DNA of 64,000 nucleotides from Dipteris shenzhenensis (GCA_047967505.1 CM106539.1), one strand, 5' to 3'; positions 1-11,620 are shown, counted from the stretch's first letter. The notes: generated by a model not told the origin, from the letters alone. A program made the numbers and translations.

Positions 1-1751
1 GAGTGTTTAGGACTAGGGGGCTTAGTTTCCAGTTCCACTGGCCGTGATGCTCAACAGGAGAGGGCGTCTCAAGAGTTTGCCAGACCAGTGTCAGGCCTCG
101 CAGGAGGGAATATCCTCATAAGTGGAGTCGTAGGTATAGCTATCACCAGTACGGAGGTTGATGATTCCTCGGCAGTTCGTGAGGATAGTCACGTAGTTTC
201 CTCCGTAGCTCCCCTTCCTCAGCACTTAGGGAGTAGCAGTTGCAGTACCAGTCAGCAGAGAGGTTGACGAGGCCTTCCCATAATTGTGTCATGCACTCTC
301 GGAGGTTAGTCATACAGTGTCATCTCTATCAGATCGCAAGCCATCAGCAGTAGCAGTGACCAATGTCTACACTGGGAGTTCCCTTGGTGATGATAGCAGT
401 TCGATCGATAAAGCAGGGTTGTGTTCAATAGCCTTAGTACTTCCTTAGTACCTTAGGGGGACATGCTTAGTCCCAGTATCCCATCAAAGAAGCTATGCCA
501 GCCATCTCTCAGTTCTTTCAAGAGGCATACCAGTCATTCATGGTAGACGAGGTGTTTTGAATATCTCACAGTTCTTTCAAGTGGCATCCCATTTAGTTGA
601 GTCATTAGAGGTGTGCCCAGCAGCTCCTCGTTCCTTCGGAGAGCCTCCAATACAGTCTCCTCCTTGGAGGGGTGCTCTGCTGCCAGTCGTTGCCTAGCTT
701 CTTGGAGAGACAGCCACAGTTCCATCTCTCGTAGAGTTTCGTGGAGAGACAGCTACAGTTTCCACAGCTCCCGGCATCACGCAAGTTCTTGGGGAGACAT
801 TTCCATCCACATTTCTAGATTCCAGGAGGGTGGCAGAGTTTTAACCCTCAGCAGTTATCACTCCAGTAGAGGAGGCAGGTTCATTCCAGCTTTCCCTCAC
901 TACATTCACGTAGACAGCAGCTCCACACCTTCTAGGAATGCATGTGAGTATTATGGAGTTCCGAGGTTTTCAGTTTTGGTTGCCTAGCGTCAATGGCTTT
1001 CTCATCACCCTAGCAGTTCCTAGAGTAGCACTAGCATTTCTATGTCGGTGTATGTTCCGCAGTGGGGAGAATGCATGCCAATAGTTGGTAGCCAGTTTTC
1101 ATGCCATTGGACTTCCAGAGCACAGTGCCTCCACATCAGCAGCCCAATCAGTCCTCAACAGGTCACGAGGACAGCAAGCAGTTCCTATGTCCAAGAGCTT
1201 ATCAGATTGCCATACCACCCAAGGATCAGGAGTTCGCAGTAGTAGCATGGTGGGATGACTGGCCTTAGTAGTTCAGCTTCCAGTCTTCACGATAGTACTG
1301 TTCTCAGGAGTTTTGATTGAGTCGCCGTGTTATCATAACACAACATTGGTTCCTCAGCCCTTTGGAGCGGCACCAGATTAGTCCCAATGCTAGACTGTTA
1401 TTCCTCAGTGTTTTGGGAGGACAGTCAAGTTTTGAGCAGCAGTTGGTGGTCAGCATGATCACATTTGCTTTGTAGATTAACTCAATCCCTCAGCAGCTAT
1501 CATCATCCAGAATTTAAGCAGGAGGGAATGTCACATGCACCCCTACACTAGGGAGCATGGTGACACACAGTCTGACCCATTTGTCGTACACTGTGACCCC
1601 ATTGTGAGCCCTAGTCTAGGGACGAGAGTCAAGCACGAGTTATGGGGTCCGTTCCCAATTCCCAAAGTCACAAGCCACGGCAGAGCAGTTCGGGTCTCGA
1701 GGGCAAAGTGTTGCGAGGTATCCACCTAGCAACTAGTTTAGAAGAGGGGAA
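1..1751 (+). repeat. Non-coding internal region of an LTR element, degenerate short repeats
   Basis: No reading frame here resembles a known protein. The stretch is full of imperfect short repeats built on words such as CAGTTCCT, GGAGAGACAG and CAGTAGCAGT. For example, 'cagttctttcaag' followed by a similar tail occurs at about 508 and 568, and 'ggagagacagc' at about 703 and 740. It leads directly into a purine-rich tract (AGAAGAGGGGA) and an LTR-like start at 1752, so I infer it is the 3' untranslated part of a plus-strand LTR element or of a LARD-type non-autonomous element. The left end is cut by the window. Confidence 0.4.
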
Positions 1752-2155
1752 TGTCACATGCACCAAGGTGGCAGTGACAACTGGCTGTCTAGCCTGCCTG
1801 AAATGGCCCAAAAGGGCCTAGTTTTATAGGCAAGGGCCAGCAGCCTGGTTGGCCAAAACCGACCAGAGTCGGTTGTGTTGGCCCAAGGTTGGCTGGTTCC
1901 CAGCCCTATATAAGGGGCCTTCAGCCCCCCCTTTGACTGACTCAGCCTTCCTCAGTTTAGGACTGATCTCCCAGCCTCCAGCCAACATATGTGCGAGGTT
2001 TGGGTGTCCTATTTCCGCAGCATAGTTCCATCTCCCGCATGTCGTAGTTAGGGGAGTGGTCTCAGCACAGTTTTGTATGCCGATTTGGCAACCATGTATA
2101 AATAAAGCAGTGTACTATAGTTAGGTAAATCTCATGTGTCTCTCATGCTTGAGTT
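1752..2155 (+). mobile_element. Likely 3' LTR of an LTR retrotransposon
   Basis: The LTR start is inferred at TGTCACATGCACC, directly after the polypurine tract AGAAGAGGGGA. Inside, in the expected order, are a TATA box (TATATAAG, 1907-1914) and an AATAAA signal (2101-2106). The inverted pair AACCGAC/GTCGGTT sits just before the TATA box. The right boundary is uncertain, since no clear CA end or target duplication is visible. The internal region would be to its left. Confidence 0.45.
1907..1914 (+). promoter_or_regulatory. TATA box of the left-edge LTR
   Basis: TATATAAG lies 155 bp into the LTR. It is preceded by GGCC/GACC-rich sequence and followed about 190 bp later by AATAAA, the usual U3-R arrangement of a plant LTR. 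Confidence 0.5.
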
Positions 2156-2179
2156 AGCCTTGTATATTCATCTATTTTC

Positions 2180-2410
2180 TGCACAGCAAGTATCCGCATG
2201 TTACATTTTGCCTTGCTTAGAGCCTGTGTGAGTGTTATGAAGGAGGTTGGTTTAAGGTTAGGAGGGGTCGGAGTGTAAGGCTTCCTACCTTGGCTATGGT
2301 TTTGTAGGCAGTGCCAAGGAGGGTGATAGGTCTCTAGTGGGAGATGAGTCCAATCTCCTCCTTTGAGGATGAGGAGAATGAGTGGCTCTGAACGGCAGGG
2401 AGGCATTATA
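2180..2410 (-). pseudogene. LINE reverse transcriptase fragment
   Basis: One minus-strand frame encodes the L1-type RT signature RPITLLGTAYKTIAK, preceded by a lysine/glycine-rich segment that matches the usual approach to this motif. An in-frame stop and frame changes break it. Only the RT finger region is left, with no endonuclease or tail nearby. It is a relic within what is probably an upstream intron of the host gene. Confidence 0.6.
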
Positions 2411-2947
2411 ATACTATCCTAAATCTCTTGGAAGGTTGAAGTAATGGAAGCTCCTAGATTTGCTGCTCTCTTTGGAGATAAACCATCAAGAAGACCCTTT
2501 GGAAAAACATGAAAAGCAAATTCATATAGAAAAAAAATTGAACCTTGTCATGAGTCTTTCACTTGAAGTTTTACCAATATCACAAAGAATATGTAAGCTA
2601 AAAAGACAACATACTTATGTGCACTAAGGCTCTCAAGTAAGTTACACTTTTTAATCAAAGACTAGTTCACAAATTTAAAAATGAAGCCATCATCCACTGC
2701 AATTCTCACCCTCTTTCTGTTAAGGACTTCCTATGGCTGAAGAAATGAAGCAAGTGTGTGCTTCATTCTCATTGAAGATTTCTGTTTCCTTGTACTTGGA
2801 GTGTGAAGAATTGACCAAATTTGCACACTATGGACTAGTGCCATAGGTTGCTTGCCCTTATCCAAAGGTTTTTTATTACCCTAAAGGTGATCAAGGTAAC
2901 TCGTGGCTACATGATATTTACTAGGACGATTGAAACGTACCTAGTCT

Positions 2948-3430
2948 TTATGGTCTTCCTATACTAGCGAGGAGGTAACAAAAACCTCTTAGCCAAAGAG
3001 TCATTTTGTACTTTTGAGAATCTGTGAACTTAAAAGTTCCCTTTCTTTTGAAAATCGTCATAGAGCTGGCATATCTAATAGCTTCTTCCAAAGCCTTTGG
3101 GGCATTCCTGTATACTTCAAGCCTAAATTCGTCTTTAAGACCACATATGAAATGCCTAATCTTGTGGAATTCAGTGAGGGCTTGTAACTTCAGAATGGAG
3201 TCATGATGCCTAGCAATATTGTGATTCAATGCAAACTTTCCTATACTCAAGGATTCCACATTTCCAAGAATTTTCTTGTTTATTCCTGGAAGGAACTCTT
3301 TGATAAACAGTTTCTCAAGTCCAATAAGTTATTGGAAAGTTGCTGGCTATCGTGCAAGTTAGTCGACCATTCATACGCTTTGCTGCCCAAACAGCTTCAG
3401 TTACTTGCAAATCAGCAACAGTAGATGTCG
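2948..3430 (-). pseudogene. Ty3/gypsy gag relic
   Basis: The minus strand encodes a capsid-like segment. Diagnostic pieces are 'FIKEFLPG', 'KIRHFICGLKDEFRLEV' and 'PKALEEAIRYASSM', the pattern of the plant Retrotrans_gag family (an FxxGL motif followed by a helix beginning ALEEAI..A). The reading frame of about 100 codons ends without a zinc knuckle, and neither pol nor LTRs are attached. It is an old fragment. Confidence 0.55.
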
Positions 3431-4836
3431 ATCTATGGAATTCCTTCTAGTTGTGGAGAAAGGTAGAAAGAGTATCTTTATTTCTATCCCTCTCCTGCCC
3501 ACTAAGCAATGGTGGCTTAACAGATTCTTGGTAAGCATTACCACGACTACTTACCACAGGAGTGCGCTCACCTGAGGCACACTGGCACACTAGCAGATGT
3601 ACTTGTTATTAGAATGATGTTTATTCTTGCTTGAGTTTCAAAAACTTTATCAAATAGTGAAGTTAAAGTTTTAGCAGATTCATTTAGACTAGAAATCTTC
3701 TTCAAGAGTGCCTCAGTTTTAAGCTTAAGCTGTTGAAATTCATTTTAAAGGATACCACACAGATCATCATTAATTTCAGGATTCCTTTCCAAAGGTTGAG
3801 GTACTATGAGCGTGAGAAGCGGCCATAAACATTCTAACAATTGGGTAGCTTCATCAAAAGCTAAGTGCATAAGAGGACTACATGATAGAAACACATATAT
3901 AAAAATGAGAACTAGCAAAATCGAAAAATTCAAACTATTGCCATTTTAGAACAAATCTTATGTCCAAATGTTATTAAGAAGATTTTTGTGGCTTTCATTG
4001 ATGGAAAAGGGACAAATGCAATCCTTAATGCTCAGAACAAGGGGATTTTTGAGGTGGTCAATTTGATTTGACTGTAGATAGAGTTTACAACAATGGAAAA
4101 GCAAAGTCATATTACAATTGGATTACATATGACTCAAAAGTATAATAGATGATCCCACAATCCTCAACTTTCACAGAACAAATTCGGAAATGATCCAAGG
4201 GCGTATACGGTATAATTCAAATTATATGAACCTTGTAAACCCAAAGTTTTGCCCAAATTCCATTGGCAGCTTTTGTTGAATTTGACTAGCCCAAGATGAC
4301 CAAATTCTCCGATCTATGCCGTAATCGTGGTACTAAGTAGTTGTATTACAGATAAAGTTTGCAACGATAACAAACAAAATCTGATAAAATGATTTACTTC
4401 GAAGTACAAATAAACACCCGGCAACACAAAGCTTCAGATGCATACGTCAAGATTGTTGGAAAAGAGCAAGCTGAGCAAAATGGAGACAGAAGATGGACAC
4501 AAATGAAGAACTGTCTCTAAGAATGAAGAGAAATGAGGGCCATATGTAGGCTACCTCTACATCCATACTGACATCATAGATGACCTCATACCAAAGGCCA
4601 CCAAGCTCTTAGAATCTCTCCCCTATCCTCTAGAAGCATCTAGCTCCACCTAACACACCTAACTGCCCCTCTAGCACACACATAGGATCACAAGTGTGCC
4701 TATGGAGAGGCAGGACATTGACAAACCCCAACAAACCCCCCCTCAAGGGACTGCCTCAAGCTATGTCAAGAATACAGCTAGCACAAGGTGTCACATGCCA
4801 TCTCATGGTGGTCATGGATCTATCAATGGCTAGGAT
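3431..4836. other. Unassigned AT-rich stretch
   Basis: I see no convincing gene here. A possible LTR-like block, TGTTGGAAAAG to CCCCAACA at about 4453-4731, is followed by a C-rich tract that would be a minus-strand polypurine tract. No partner copy is visible in the window, so I do not call it. The last five bases (AGGAT) are one copy of the copia-A target duplication. Confidence 0.3.
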
Positions 4837-5188
4837 TGTGAAGATAGTGGGAGAGAAGGAAGAAGTCTCACTTGCGGCTTTCTCACATACACAATGGGGG
4901 AATACACACAAAGGTGGAGGCTGAAAACAGTTTTCCTCTTCTTAGTTGTGTAAGCCAAAAGAACTCTAGTACAAAGAAATAGAAGAACCCTATATGTGGG
5001 TCTCAAACCAAACTCAGCTAACTAAGGTGGCATACTAACTGAGCCACGAACTAGAGTACATAAGGATAACTGCCATCCAGCTATTATTCATGGGCGGTGT
5101 ACCAACCGCATCTGCAGCTAACAAGTCGGTGACATAAATGCACAACAATCACCCTGGCATATCACGAGTGGAGCTCGATATCTCAACA
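4837..5188 (-). repeat. copia-A 3' LTR
   Basis: 352 bp, bounded on the plus strand by TGTGAAGATAG and TCTCAACA. It matches 10054-10405 apart from about ten substitutions. AGGAT precedes it, and the minus-strand polypurine tract follows it. Confidence 0.93.
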
Positions 5189-5214
5189 CTCCCCCTCGAG
5201 CTCAATCCCAATTC

Positions 5215-6678
5215 CTACACACCAAGTAGGTCTCTGAACTTGCGCAGCTTCTCTGCGCCCAATGCCTTCGTGAATATGTCAGCTACATGATCCTCTGTGC
5301 TGACATAAACTAGATCAATAAGACCCCTTAAACCTTCTCCCGCACATAGTGATAATGCACCTCAATGTGCTTTGTTCTAGCATCATAGACTAGGTTATTT
5401 GCCAAGTGTATACTGCTCATGTTGTCACAATAATGACAACTGGCTCATCTGTAGACTGATGCATATCATAAAGTAGCTTATGCAACCAAGCTACCTCACA
5501 TGCAACCATTGCTGCACCCCTGTACTCAGCCTCTGTGCTTGACAAGGCAACTGTAGGCTGTTTCTTGCTGCTCCAAGTGACTGCAGCACTCCCAAAAGAG
5601 AACATATATCCACTGGTAGATCGTCTATTAGAAATACTACCAGCCCGATCAGCATCAGTGTATCCATGCAAGTGTATCTGAACCCCAGCCTCATAAAATA
5701 GTCCATACTGCAATGTGGACTTCACATACCTGAGTATGCGTCTAGCCGCATCCAAATGCGGTTTCCTTGGAGCCTGCATAAACTGACTTACCAATCCAAC
5801 AGCATAGCTCAAATCTGGCCTGGTAATAGTCATATAAATCAAACTTCCTACTATGCGCCTGTACATAGTAGGGTCTTCCAGAAGCTCACCTGCATCTGCG
5901 CTCAGCTTCACATTCTGCTCCAAAGGAACTGAAATAAGCTTACAGCCTGTCATCCCATATTTGGACAACATGTCCAATCCATACTGTCTCTGCAAGAGCC
6001 GTATCCCACTTGGTGATCTAATCACCTCAATGCCCAAGAAATAACGCAGCTCTCCCAAATCCTTCATCTTAAACTTCTGCTTCAATAGCATTTTCACATG
6101 AAGGATATCTTCATCACTATCACCTGTGATGATCAAATCATCAACATAAATGACAAGCAGCATAATACCTTTCTTTGTTTTTCTCACATAAAGTGAGAAA
6201 TCTGCCTTGAAATCTGAAAGCCAATAGTGATAAGATACTGTCCTATCTTGTCAGACCATGCTCTAGGTGCTTGCTTCAAGCCATACAAGGCTTTCTTCAA
6301 CCTGCAAACAAACTCAGGATGAACAGCATGAACATAACCTGGTGGCTGCTCCATAAAGACCTCTTCTTGCAAATCACCATGCAAGAAGGCATTCTTTACA
6401 TCCATCTGATGTAAAGACCATCCCTTTGATGCAGCCATAGCAATGACTGCTCTTACGGTTGCCATCCTTGCAACCGGACTGAATGTTTCTTCATAATCAA
6501 TGCCATATGTCTGCGCATATCCCTTGACAACTAATCTTGCCTTGTATCTGTTCACAGAACCATCTGCATTGTGCTTCACCTTATAAACCCACTTACAGCC
6601 AATTGCATTCCTATCTTTAGGCAAAGGCACCAATTCCCATGTAGCATTTGCTTCCAAGGCATCCATTTCTTCATCCAT
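5215..6678 (-). pseudogene. copia-A pol: reverse transcriptase and RNase H
   Basis: Copia RT (RVT_2) and RNase H. The segment opens with ALEANATWELVPLP and continues through FSPVARMATVRAVIA and DVKNAFLHGDLQEEVFM. The catalytic motif IYVDDL is encoded at about 6137-6148. RNase H shows TDADRAGSISNRRST and ALSSTEAEY, and the tail with the DNMSSIHLANN and DIFTKAL motifs continues to about 5215. Lesions are a stop at about 6680, a frameshift at about 6185 and another at about 5440. The tryptophan usual in the 'DADWAG' motif is arginine. It cannot make an intact enzyme. Confidence 0.9.
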
Positions 6679-6687
6679 GGCTTTCTC

Positions 6688-7247
6688 TCATTTTTCTTTT
6701 CCCATGGCTTGCTCAAAAGAAGTGGGTTTTGGTTCCTGTATCACTTTGACCATATAGGCATAGTGAGTGGCTGTAAATTCATCATATTTCAGCCTATCCA
6801 CAGGATACCTAGCTCTGGTAGACTTGCGCAAAGTAGGCTCACTTCCAGGTGCTCTCAAAACATCCTTGGTCTTCCTTACTCCAGGTATAACAATAGAAGG
6901 AATACCCAACTCATCATCAATGCTCTGTTCTGAGCCACTGGATTTACCATCCACATAAGAGTGACCTGCATTCACATCAAATATGGCTGATCTACCTTCT
7001 CTTTTCCTTTTCGTGATACCTGCATACCACTATCTGCATTGCTTTGAGGAGATTCTCCTGATCTCAATCTACCTGTCCATGGCGAAGAATGTGAACCACT
7101 GCTAGAGGACATTGTAGGTCCACTAATATTTTGTGATTGCTGCTGTGAATTCTGTGCAGCATTACCATTTTGTGCATCTACATCATCAATCACATTTACT
7201 GGTTTATACCAGCTGCTCATCTCATCAAAAACAACATCTCTGCTCAC
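6688..7247 (-). pseudogene. copia-A pol: integrase-RT linker
   Basis: This joins integrase to RT. It begins with the conserved copia motif SRDVVFDE, has a serine/glutamine-rich middle and ends with the approach to RT (RKSTRARYPVDRLKYDEF, FEQAMGKEK). A frameshift near 6975 separates two reading frames, and a stop follows GKEK at 6688. Confidence 0.8.
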
Positions 7248-7292
7248 TGTAAACTTACGAGTAGAAGGGTTATAGCATCTATACCCTTTCTG

Positions 7293-8405
7293 CTACAGAG
7301 AATAACCAATAAAGATGCACTTCTCAGCTTTTGGATCCAACTTGGACCTCAACTCATCTGGCACATGAACATAGGCAATGCAACAAAAAATTTTCAAATG
7401 AGAAATATCTGGTTTCCTACCAGTATACATCTCCTCTGGCGTCATGCCATGTATTGCTGCAGTGGGAGTCCTGTTCATTATGTAAATTGCTGTCGCAATT
7501 GCTTTAGCCCAATAATAATATGGTAGGTCTTTTTCATTTAGCATGGCCGGAGATATCTCTTCAATATGCCTATTTTTCCTTTCTGCAAGTCCATTTTGCT
7601 GTGGGGTATGACTGCATGAATATTGCTGCTTTATGCCATGCTCCTGCAGGAACCTTGCAAACTCATTTGAGAGGTACTCTCCCCCTCCATCTGACCTTAG
7701 GAATTTTAATTGCAGGCTTGTTTCTTTTTCAACCATAGCTTTAAAAGCTTTGAAATGCCCAAACACTTCACTTTTCTTTTTCATAAAATGCACCCAAACT
7801 TTTCTGCTGTAGTCATCAATAAAAGTGACAAAATAATGACAGTCTCCAATAGATGCAGCTTTAGTAGTCCACACATCAGAGTGGATTAATTCCAATGGCT
7901 TCTTACTCTCTTGAACATGTCTAGGCAATGGTTTCCTTGCCTGTTTTTCAAATTGACAGGCTTCACATATCTTATGCATTTTTGCAACCTTGAATTTAGG
8001 CAATCCTGCAACAATGTTTTGGGCCTGCATTGATTTAAGTCGCTGTATATTAACATGACCAATGCGTTTATGCCATATATCAATATCTGCAACTACACCG
8101 GTCCCATGTGCAAACATTGCTGCACTCAATTCATGCATGTCCGCATCCAACGTAAACATCTTGCCCTTCTTCTTTCCTTTTGCTATCAAGCGACTGTTAT
8201 TTTTCATATCCTCAACAAAGCATCCATGAGGATTAAATCTGACCTGCGAGCCCTGCTCAACCATTTGACCAACAGAAACCAAGTTCTTGGTGATATTCGG
8301 GATATGAAATACATCAGATAGGTATTTCTTTTTCCCATCATGCATAGACAAAGGAATTTTACCAATCTGCACAATAGGATGTGCAGTATCATCACCAGTC
8401 TCCAC
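7293..8405 (-). pseudogene. copia-A pol: integrase
   Basis: 370 codons. The GAG-pre-integrase zinc-binding region is present (DIWHKRIGHVN and CEACQFEKQARKP). It is followed by the DDE core: SDVW for the first Asp, FIDDYSRKVWV, RSDGGGEY for the second and NGLAERKNRH for the Glu. It continues in the same frame as the upstream gag-protease, separated by one amber stop (8436-8438). It ends at a TAG (7293-7295), after which the same frame resumes in the linker. Confidence 0.92.
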
Positions 8406-8435
8406 AAATCCTGGTCTTTCTATTTTCCTTGCATC

Positions 8436-9227
8436 CTACATCCATTTTGCATGACTTGTCATGTGGTTTGACGCACCTAAGTCAACATACCACACATCAT
8501 TACTTTCTTTTGCACTTGTCACAGAATTGGTCATGTGCTGCACCATAAACAAATGCTCATTTCTGTCATTACCCTGTCTACTAGAGGATGCATGATTGCC
8601 TTGCTGCAATTTTCCATTCATAATGTCATTCTGCTTTTTGTAGCAGTGTTTAGCCATATGACCCATTTTACCACAATAGTAGCATTCAACATTGCTGTTT
8701 GCATTTTGGCCTCTCTGCCATCCACCACGACCTCTTTGGCTCCACCTGCCTCTAGAGTTACCACGTCCTTCTCCAGAGGACTGGTTTTCTTGAGTTTGCT
8801 GCATATTCTGATTTCTACCACGGCCTCCAGATCGGCCTCCTCTACCTCTGCCTCTATCTCTTCCAGCATTTGAGTAGAAGACAGTTTCTTTTGAAGTTCC
8901 TCCTGAAGAAGATGCACCACCATTTCTCTGCTCTTCAGAAATTAGAAGAGCAAACAACTCCTCAAAATCATGAAAATTTTCACGGACGGCAATGGATGTC
9001 CGGAACTGTGCATAATCCTTTCCTAGACCATTCAAGGTCACAGAAACCAAATCATCATCTTCCACTGGTGACCCAATGGAAGGAAGTGCATCTGCAATTT
9101 TCTTCACCTTCATGTGGTAGTCATTGATGCTCATATTTTCTTTCTGCACACATTGTGCAACTCCTGCTTGAGCTGCATTTTCTTGGCTAGCATATTTGTG
9201 TTGTACATTTTTGCCAAAGTATCCCAT
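8436..9227 (-). pseudogene. copia-A gag C-terminal half, zinc knuckle and protease start
   Basis: This is the UBN2-type copia gag with the KKIADALPSIG and ISEEQRNGG motifs. A Gly/Arg-rich stretch and one CCHC knuckle (CYYCGKMGHMAKHC) follow, and then the protease start WYVDLGASNHMT. The protease active site is normally D-S/T-G and here reads DLGA, so the serine is lost. The frame ends in an amber codon just before the rest of the protease. Confidence 0.88.
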
Positions 9228-9511
9228 GCCTCCTTTGGCGTACTTGCATCCTGAATATGCACAATCATAGAATCTGAAATACTGATAGACAGCCAGTACA
9301 TAACTTTTCTGGCTCTCTCATGCTATCCTTTAAATGCCTGCATTTCCTGTTGATTGGGAACATTAGGAAGAACTGGTTCTTCTTCATTTCCTGTAATGAA
9401 CTCCCAATAGCCTTTTTCCATAAGGAAATTCGTCATTCTAAACTTCCATGCTTGGAAGTTGTTCTTGTCAAGCTTTTCAGTGACAATCTGTGAAAGAGAA
9501 TCAGACGCCAT
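9150..9511 (-). pseudogene. copia-A gag N-terminus
   Basis: The start MASDSLSQIVTEKLDKNNF and the following KFRMTNFLMEKGYWEFI are typical of copia gag. A TAG follows AFKG at about 9323. The same frame continues through YWLSISISDSMIVHIQ to about 9150, where a one-base shift moves the gag into the next frame. The leader between this ATG and the LTR (9512-10053) has no supported gene. Confidence 0.85.
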
Positions 9512-10053
9512 TACAGAACATTGGAAAATATTCTGTCACTGTAAAAAACACAGCTTCTGCCTCACACGGGCAAATCTGCAAAACTGATGAAAGTGGTATT
9601 TGACCACACAATCACTTCCTAGTGACGATTTTGCATCAACAGGCAATAAGGATGATTCTGTAACTCCCAGTATCTTTGCGCACATGCATACGATGCAATT
9701 TCTGCGGCAACTTTTCACCGACCTGCAGAGCAGTGGTCGCACAGCAAAAACAGGGCCTTTTTCTTAGTGCTTGCGGAGAACTTCCGCCTCCAAAACGGGC
9801 CCCGAAATGGCCTCGAGAAAAATAAAGTCACACCGGGAGATTCGCTTTCTCCCGTAGCATATATTGCCCTCTCGCCACACCGCGAAGGGCGTCTCAATCT
9901 GAGACAATGCACTCTTGCACTTTCCGGCTGTGCTACCTGCAGAGATTTGCTCCCAAACTCGAAAAAGGAAAGCAACACTGGTCCTCTTACCAGGACACCG
10001 TGAACTTGGTTTGCTTTCTTGAGCTTCTTACCACGAACCAAGCTCTGATTCCA

Positions 10054-10405
10054 TGTGAAGATAGTGGGAGAGAGGGAAGGAGTCTCACTTGCGGCTTTCT
10101 CACATACACAATGGGGGAATACACACAAAGGTGGAGGTTGAAAACAGTTTTCCTCTTCTTAGTTGTGTAAGCCAAAAGAACTCTAGTACAAAGAAATAGA
10201 AGAACCCTATATGTGGGTCTCAAACCAAACTCAGCTAACTAAGGTGGCATACTAACTGAGCCACGAACTAGAGTACATAAGGATAGCTATCATCCAGCTA
10301 TTATTCATGGGCGGTGTACCAACCGCATCTGCAGCTAACAAGTCGGTGATATAAATGCACAACGGTCACCCTGGCATATCATGAGTGGAGCTCGATATCT
10401 CAACA
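10054..10405 (-). repeat. copia-A 5' LTR
   Basis: 352 bp, the partner of 4837-5188. On the plus strand its left edge is preceded by CTCTGATTCCA, the complement of an initiator-tRNA-Met-like primer-binding site. Its right edge is followed by AGGAT. Confidence 0.93.
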
Positions 10406-10410
10406 AGGAT

Positions 10411-11146
10411 CTCAAGCAAGGGTTCCCATGGGTGTAAGGTATACAGAGTGGGGAACACAACCCCCCTAATGGTTATCTCCCCTGCATGTACAAACACAAG
10501 TCTACATGAGGTACCAAGGGGACAACCCATACTCATGTGGTCTACATCATAGGTGACCAAAGGTGAGGACAAAGAACTCACAGTTTATTACAATCATTTT
10601 GGAGCACTATTCAGGCAGAGTACCTTGACAACTAGGGGAGATATAAGTGGAGCTCAAAAAACATACTTATCATCTCCTGGATGATGTGGGCTTGACAAGA
10701 AGCCTCTTCTTGTAGCAAAGCAAAATATCCATGTCAAGGCAAGGTCTTACCACATGGGCAGCTTTACTAGCAAGCCAAGCTAATATGATGAGAGTTTTGC
10801 GGCACTGAAGCCATCGACAGACGCCTTGTAGCAGCATTTCAATTCTCGACCGGCTAAGAAAGTGTCTGCTAGGAGAGCATCGGGAAATGGAACAGCGATG
10901 TCGAGGTAGGGAGAAGCTTGAGGGAGTTGGTCTTGTGGTTGCTGCTGCTGCTTTTTACCGAAGAGGCCTCTGAAAAGGCAAGGAGGAGGAGGAGGAACAG
11001 GAGGGGGGAGACGCCATAGCTGAGGGTCGCGAGGTCTGATGAGCAAAAGACGATGCAAAGAGTGAGAGTGAGCAATGGGAGAGAGGAGAAGATGATGATG
11101 AGGTGGTGGGATCAGGCTCAAGGAGGCTGGTACTGCTCTGATACCA
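10411..11146 (-). mobile_element. Internal region of a non-autonomous LTR element (TRIM-like)
   Basis: At 11135-11146 the plus strand reads GCTCTGATACCA, the complement of an initiator tRNA-Met primer-binding site. TGTTGG follows at once, as the edge of a minus-strand 5' LTR would. No gag or pol is found inside. The region instead carries a short cellular-looking exon (10795-11016). Copia-A inserted to its left. The matching 3' LTR was not identified. Confidence 0.45.
10795..11016 (-). pseudogene. Captured cellular exon fragment (possibly TLDc-like), frameshifted
   Basis: An ATG in good context (AGCTATGGCG) at 11016 starts MASPPSCSSSSS. The reading then shifts within a TCC/GGA repeat into a frame giving LFGKKQQQQPQDQLPQ, a proline/hydrophobic segment and FLAGRELKCCYKASVDGFSA. 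The last part resembles the start of the TLDc-like domain in a plant protein family, from memory and unverified. The fragment ends soon after, at a TAG. It sits just inside the primer-binding site, where TRIM-type elements are known to carry transduced exons. Confidence 0.4.
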
Positions 11147-11620
11147 TGTTGGTAAATGCAGGTGAAACCCACCCCAAGAAGACAAACACTAGGAAGTGAT
11201 CTTGAACCCTGTAAGCTTGGAATTTCCTGGAAGCAAAGGGATTTGACAACCCAATAGATTGGTAATTCCAAACAAAGAGTCTTTACAATGCACTTCGTGC
11301 TCTAGCCAGTCTAGCCAGTGGTAATCTGCTCAGCCTAGAGCCAGTGGTAATTCTACCCAGCTGATGACGATGGAGAATTGCAATCCCACCCCCCCCTCCC
11401 CCCCCCCTCTCTTTCTTCTGATGTTGAATGGCCACATGCTAAATGAGTGCTACTCCACTTAGGACTCTTAGCACTCTTAGGACCTAGGCTAGTGCTAACT
11501 GCGTTAATTATCGTAGTAGGCACGACTAGCCCCTTGAACCTCTCAAAGCCCGCTGACTTGTAATGACAAGACACCCCTGCTAGGCATAATATCACACCAC
11601 ACTATTATTGATGTAACTAT
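11147..11620 (-). mobile_element. Possible 5' LTR of the TRIM-like remnant
   Basis: It begins TGTTGGTAAATGC right after the primer-binding-site complement. A C-rich run (11387-11407) lies inside, and short repeats of CTAGCCAGT occur at 11305-11345. The right end and target duplication are not identifiable, so the end coordinate is a guess. Confidence 0.3.

Larger units (their letters stand above)
4837..10405 (-). mobile_element. Complete Ty1/copia retrotransposon (copia-A), defective
   Basis: The element is 5569 bp with two 352-bp LTRs (4837-5188 and 10054-10405), TG...CA ends and a 5-bp target duplication AGGAT (4832-4836 and 10406-10410). A primer-binding site like that for initiator tRNA-Met (minus strand TGGAATCAGAGC) abuts the right LTR. 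A polypurine tract (GAGCTCGAGGGGGAG on the minus strand) abuts the left LTR. Domain order on the minus strand is gag, zinc knuckle, protease, integrase, RT, RNase H, which is the copia order. The LTRs differ at roughly ten positions, so insertion is fairly recent, yet the coding region has several stops and frameshifts. Confidence 0.93.

Noticed and set aside
613-987. 124-codon Ser/Arg-rich frame
   Set aside because: The composition follows the degenerate CAGT/GGAGAGAC repeats; there is no motif or family match.
9715-10170. Overlapping frames on both strands in the copia-A leader and 5' LTR
   Set aside because: They lie in the leader and LTR, read through the primer-binding site, and the LTR part recurs in the 3' LTR; no domain is seen.
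10780-11271. 163-codon minus-strand gene
   Set aside because: The frame runs through the LTR start and primer-binding-site complement. Only the part below 11016 looks protein-derived, and it is frameshifted.
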